Source: Nostoc sp. NIES-4103 (GTDB lineage Bacteria > Cyanobacteriota > Cyanobacteriia > Cyanobacteriales > Nostocaceae). From it: DNA of 64,000 bases. This document shows positions 63,741 to 64,000 of the stretch, piece by piece (position 1 is the stretch's first letter; each line of letters begins with the position of its first letter). Position numbers and translations under genes: made by a program. The DNA is taken from positions 1,951,355-2,015,354 of the forward strand of contig NZ_AP018288.1 in NCBI RefSeq assembly GCF_002368335.1. The letters run 5' to 3'. Below the pieces are notes generated by a model. That model had not been told where the DNA came from. It did no database searches and worked only from the letters and a program-made list of their open reading frames with translations.

Positions 63741-64000
63741 TTAAGTCCCAAAGATGCGATCGCCTGCATCTCCCAATCCTGGTACAATGTAACCTTTGCT
63801 GTTGACTGTCTCATCGATAGTAGCACTGTAAATTATTAAACCAGGATAAGCAGCACCCAATTTTTGTAATGCCGGCGGGGCTGCCACTACACAAACAATT
63901 CGCGTCAAACTTGGATCAACACCCCGCTGTGTCAATTCTGACATCGCAGTCATAATTGACCCTCCAGTTGCCAACATCGGATCGGTAATTAACACCCGTG
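63741..64000 (-). CDS. upp: Uracil phosphoribosyltransferase, C-terminal part
   Basis: The window ends within this gene, so only about 86 C-terminal residues are seen. The PRPP-binding loop DPMLATGGS and the UPRT-type C-terminus YIVPGLGDAGDRIFGT identify the pyrimidine salvage enzyme that makes UMP from uracil and PRPP. The GLGDAGDR motif distinguishes it from other phosphoribosyltransferases. Confidence 0.9.
   Translation of the reverse strand, partial: RVLITDPMLATGGSIMTAMSELTQRGVDPSLTRIVCVVAAPPALQKLGAAYPGLIIYSATIDETVNSKGYIVPGLGDAGDRIFGT

Overview
The window looks like chromosomal DNA of a filamentous, hormogonium-forming (probably heterocystous, Nostoc-like) cyanobacterium. The evidence is the high density of the HIP1 octamer GCGATCGC, many heptanucleotide tandem repeats (STRRs) between genes, a complete hmp hormogonium-motility locus, a COP23 protein, an SLH-type porin, an ethylene-receptor-like kinase, and CHAT and TPR proteins of cyanobacterial type. 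No rRNA, tRNA, CRISPR array, transposase or prophage genes were recognised.

Layout. 0.1-13.5 kb: the hmp chemotaxis-like locus. The minus strand, in transcription order, carries hmpA (PatA-like regulator), hmpB (CheY), hmpC (CheW), hmpD (MCP) and hmpE (hybrid CheA with an internal 102-bp tandem repeat); hmpF (coiled-coil motility protein) is divergent. 13.6-16.4 kb: a large exported zinc metalloprotease. 17.3-19.6 kb: a two-gene ABC importer with a permease-binding-protein fusion of the OpuC/EgtU kind. 20.1-20.6 kb: a small GG-leader peptide and the wreck of an RTX-like gene. 20.7-25.7 kb: three minus-strand genes with strong ribosome binding sites: a PLP decarboxylase, a TIM-barrel amidohydrolase and a protein made of 34-residue helical repeats. 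Their joint role is unknown. 25.8-28.7 kb: an SLH porin and a PstS-like protein that has lost the phosphate-binding side chains.

28.9-33.2 kb: a run egtB (ovothiol-type sulfoxide synthase), egtD, an MscS channel and a PepSY-like secreted protein, pointing to ergothioneine synthesis; with the EgtU-like importer this suggests the cell both makes and imports the thiol. 34.3-42.7 kb: gamma-glutamyltransferase, a small protein, a DUF1802 protein, an aldo/keto reductase, an EF-hand lipoprotein, a frameshifted nuclease-fold gene, an alpha/beta hydrolase and aroE. 43.0-49.2 kb: two adjacent kinases, the first-transcribed with an ethylene-binding membrane domain and nine PAS-like units, the second a REC-PAS-kinase.

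49.7-61.3 kb: a likely functional neighbourhood for a surface system: a protein with three AAA_35-type C-terminal repeats but no ATPase plus TPRs, a COP23 protein, a TpsA exoprotein, its TpsB transporter, and an exported TPR-CHAT protease. 61.4-64.0 kb: housekeeping and hypothetical genes (YggT, glycine-zipper protein) and the 3' part of upp. Between genes the DNA is dominated by repeats: STRRs, G-rich 7-mers able to form G-quadruplexes, MITE-like inverted-repeat elements and GC-rich interspersed repeats. Several of these touch start or stop codons, and one appears inside a coding region.
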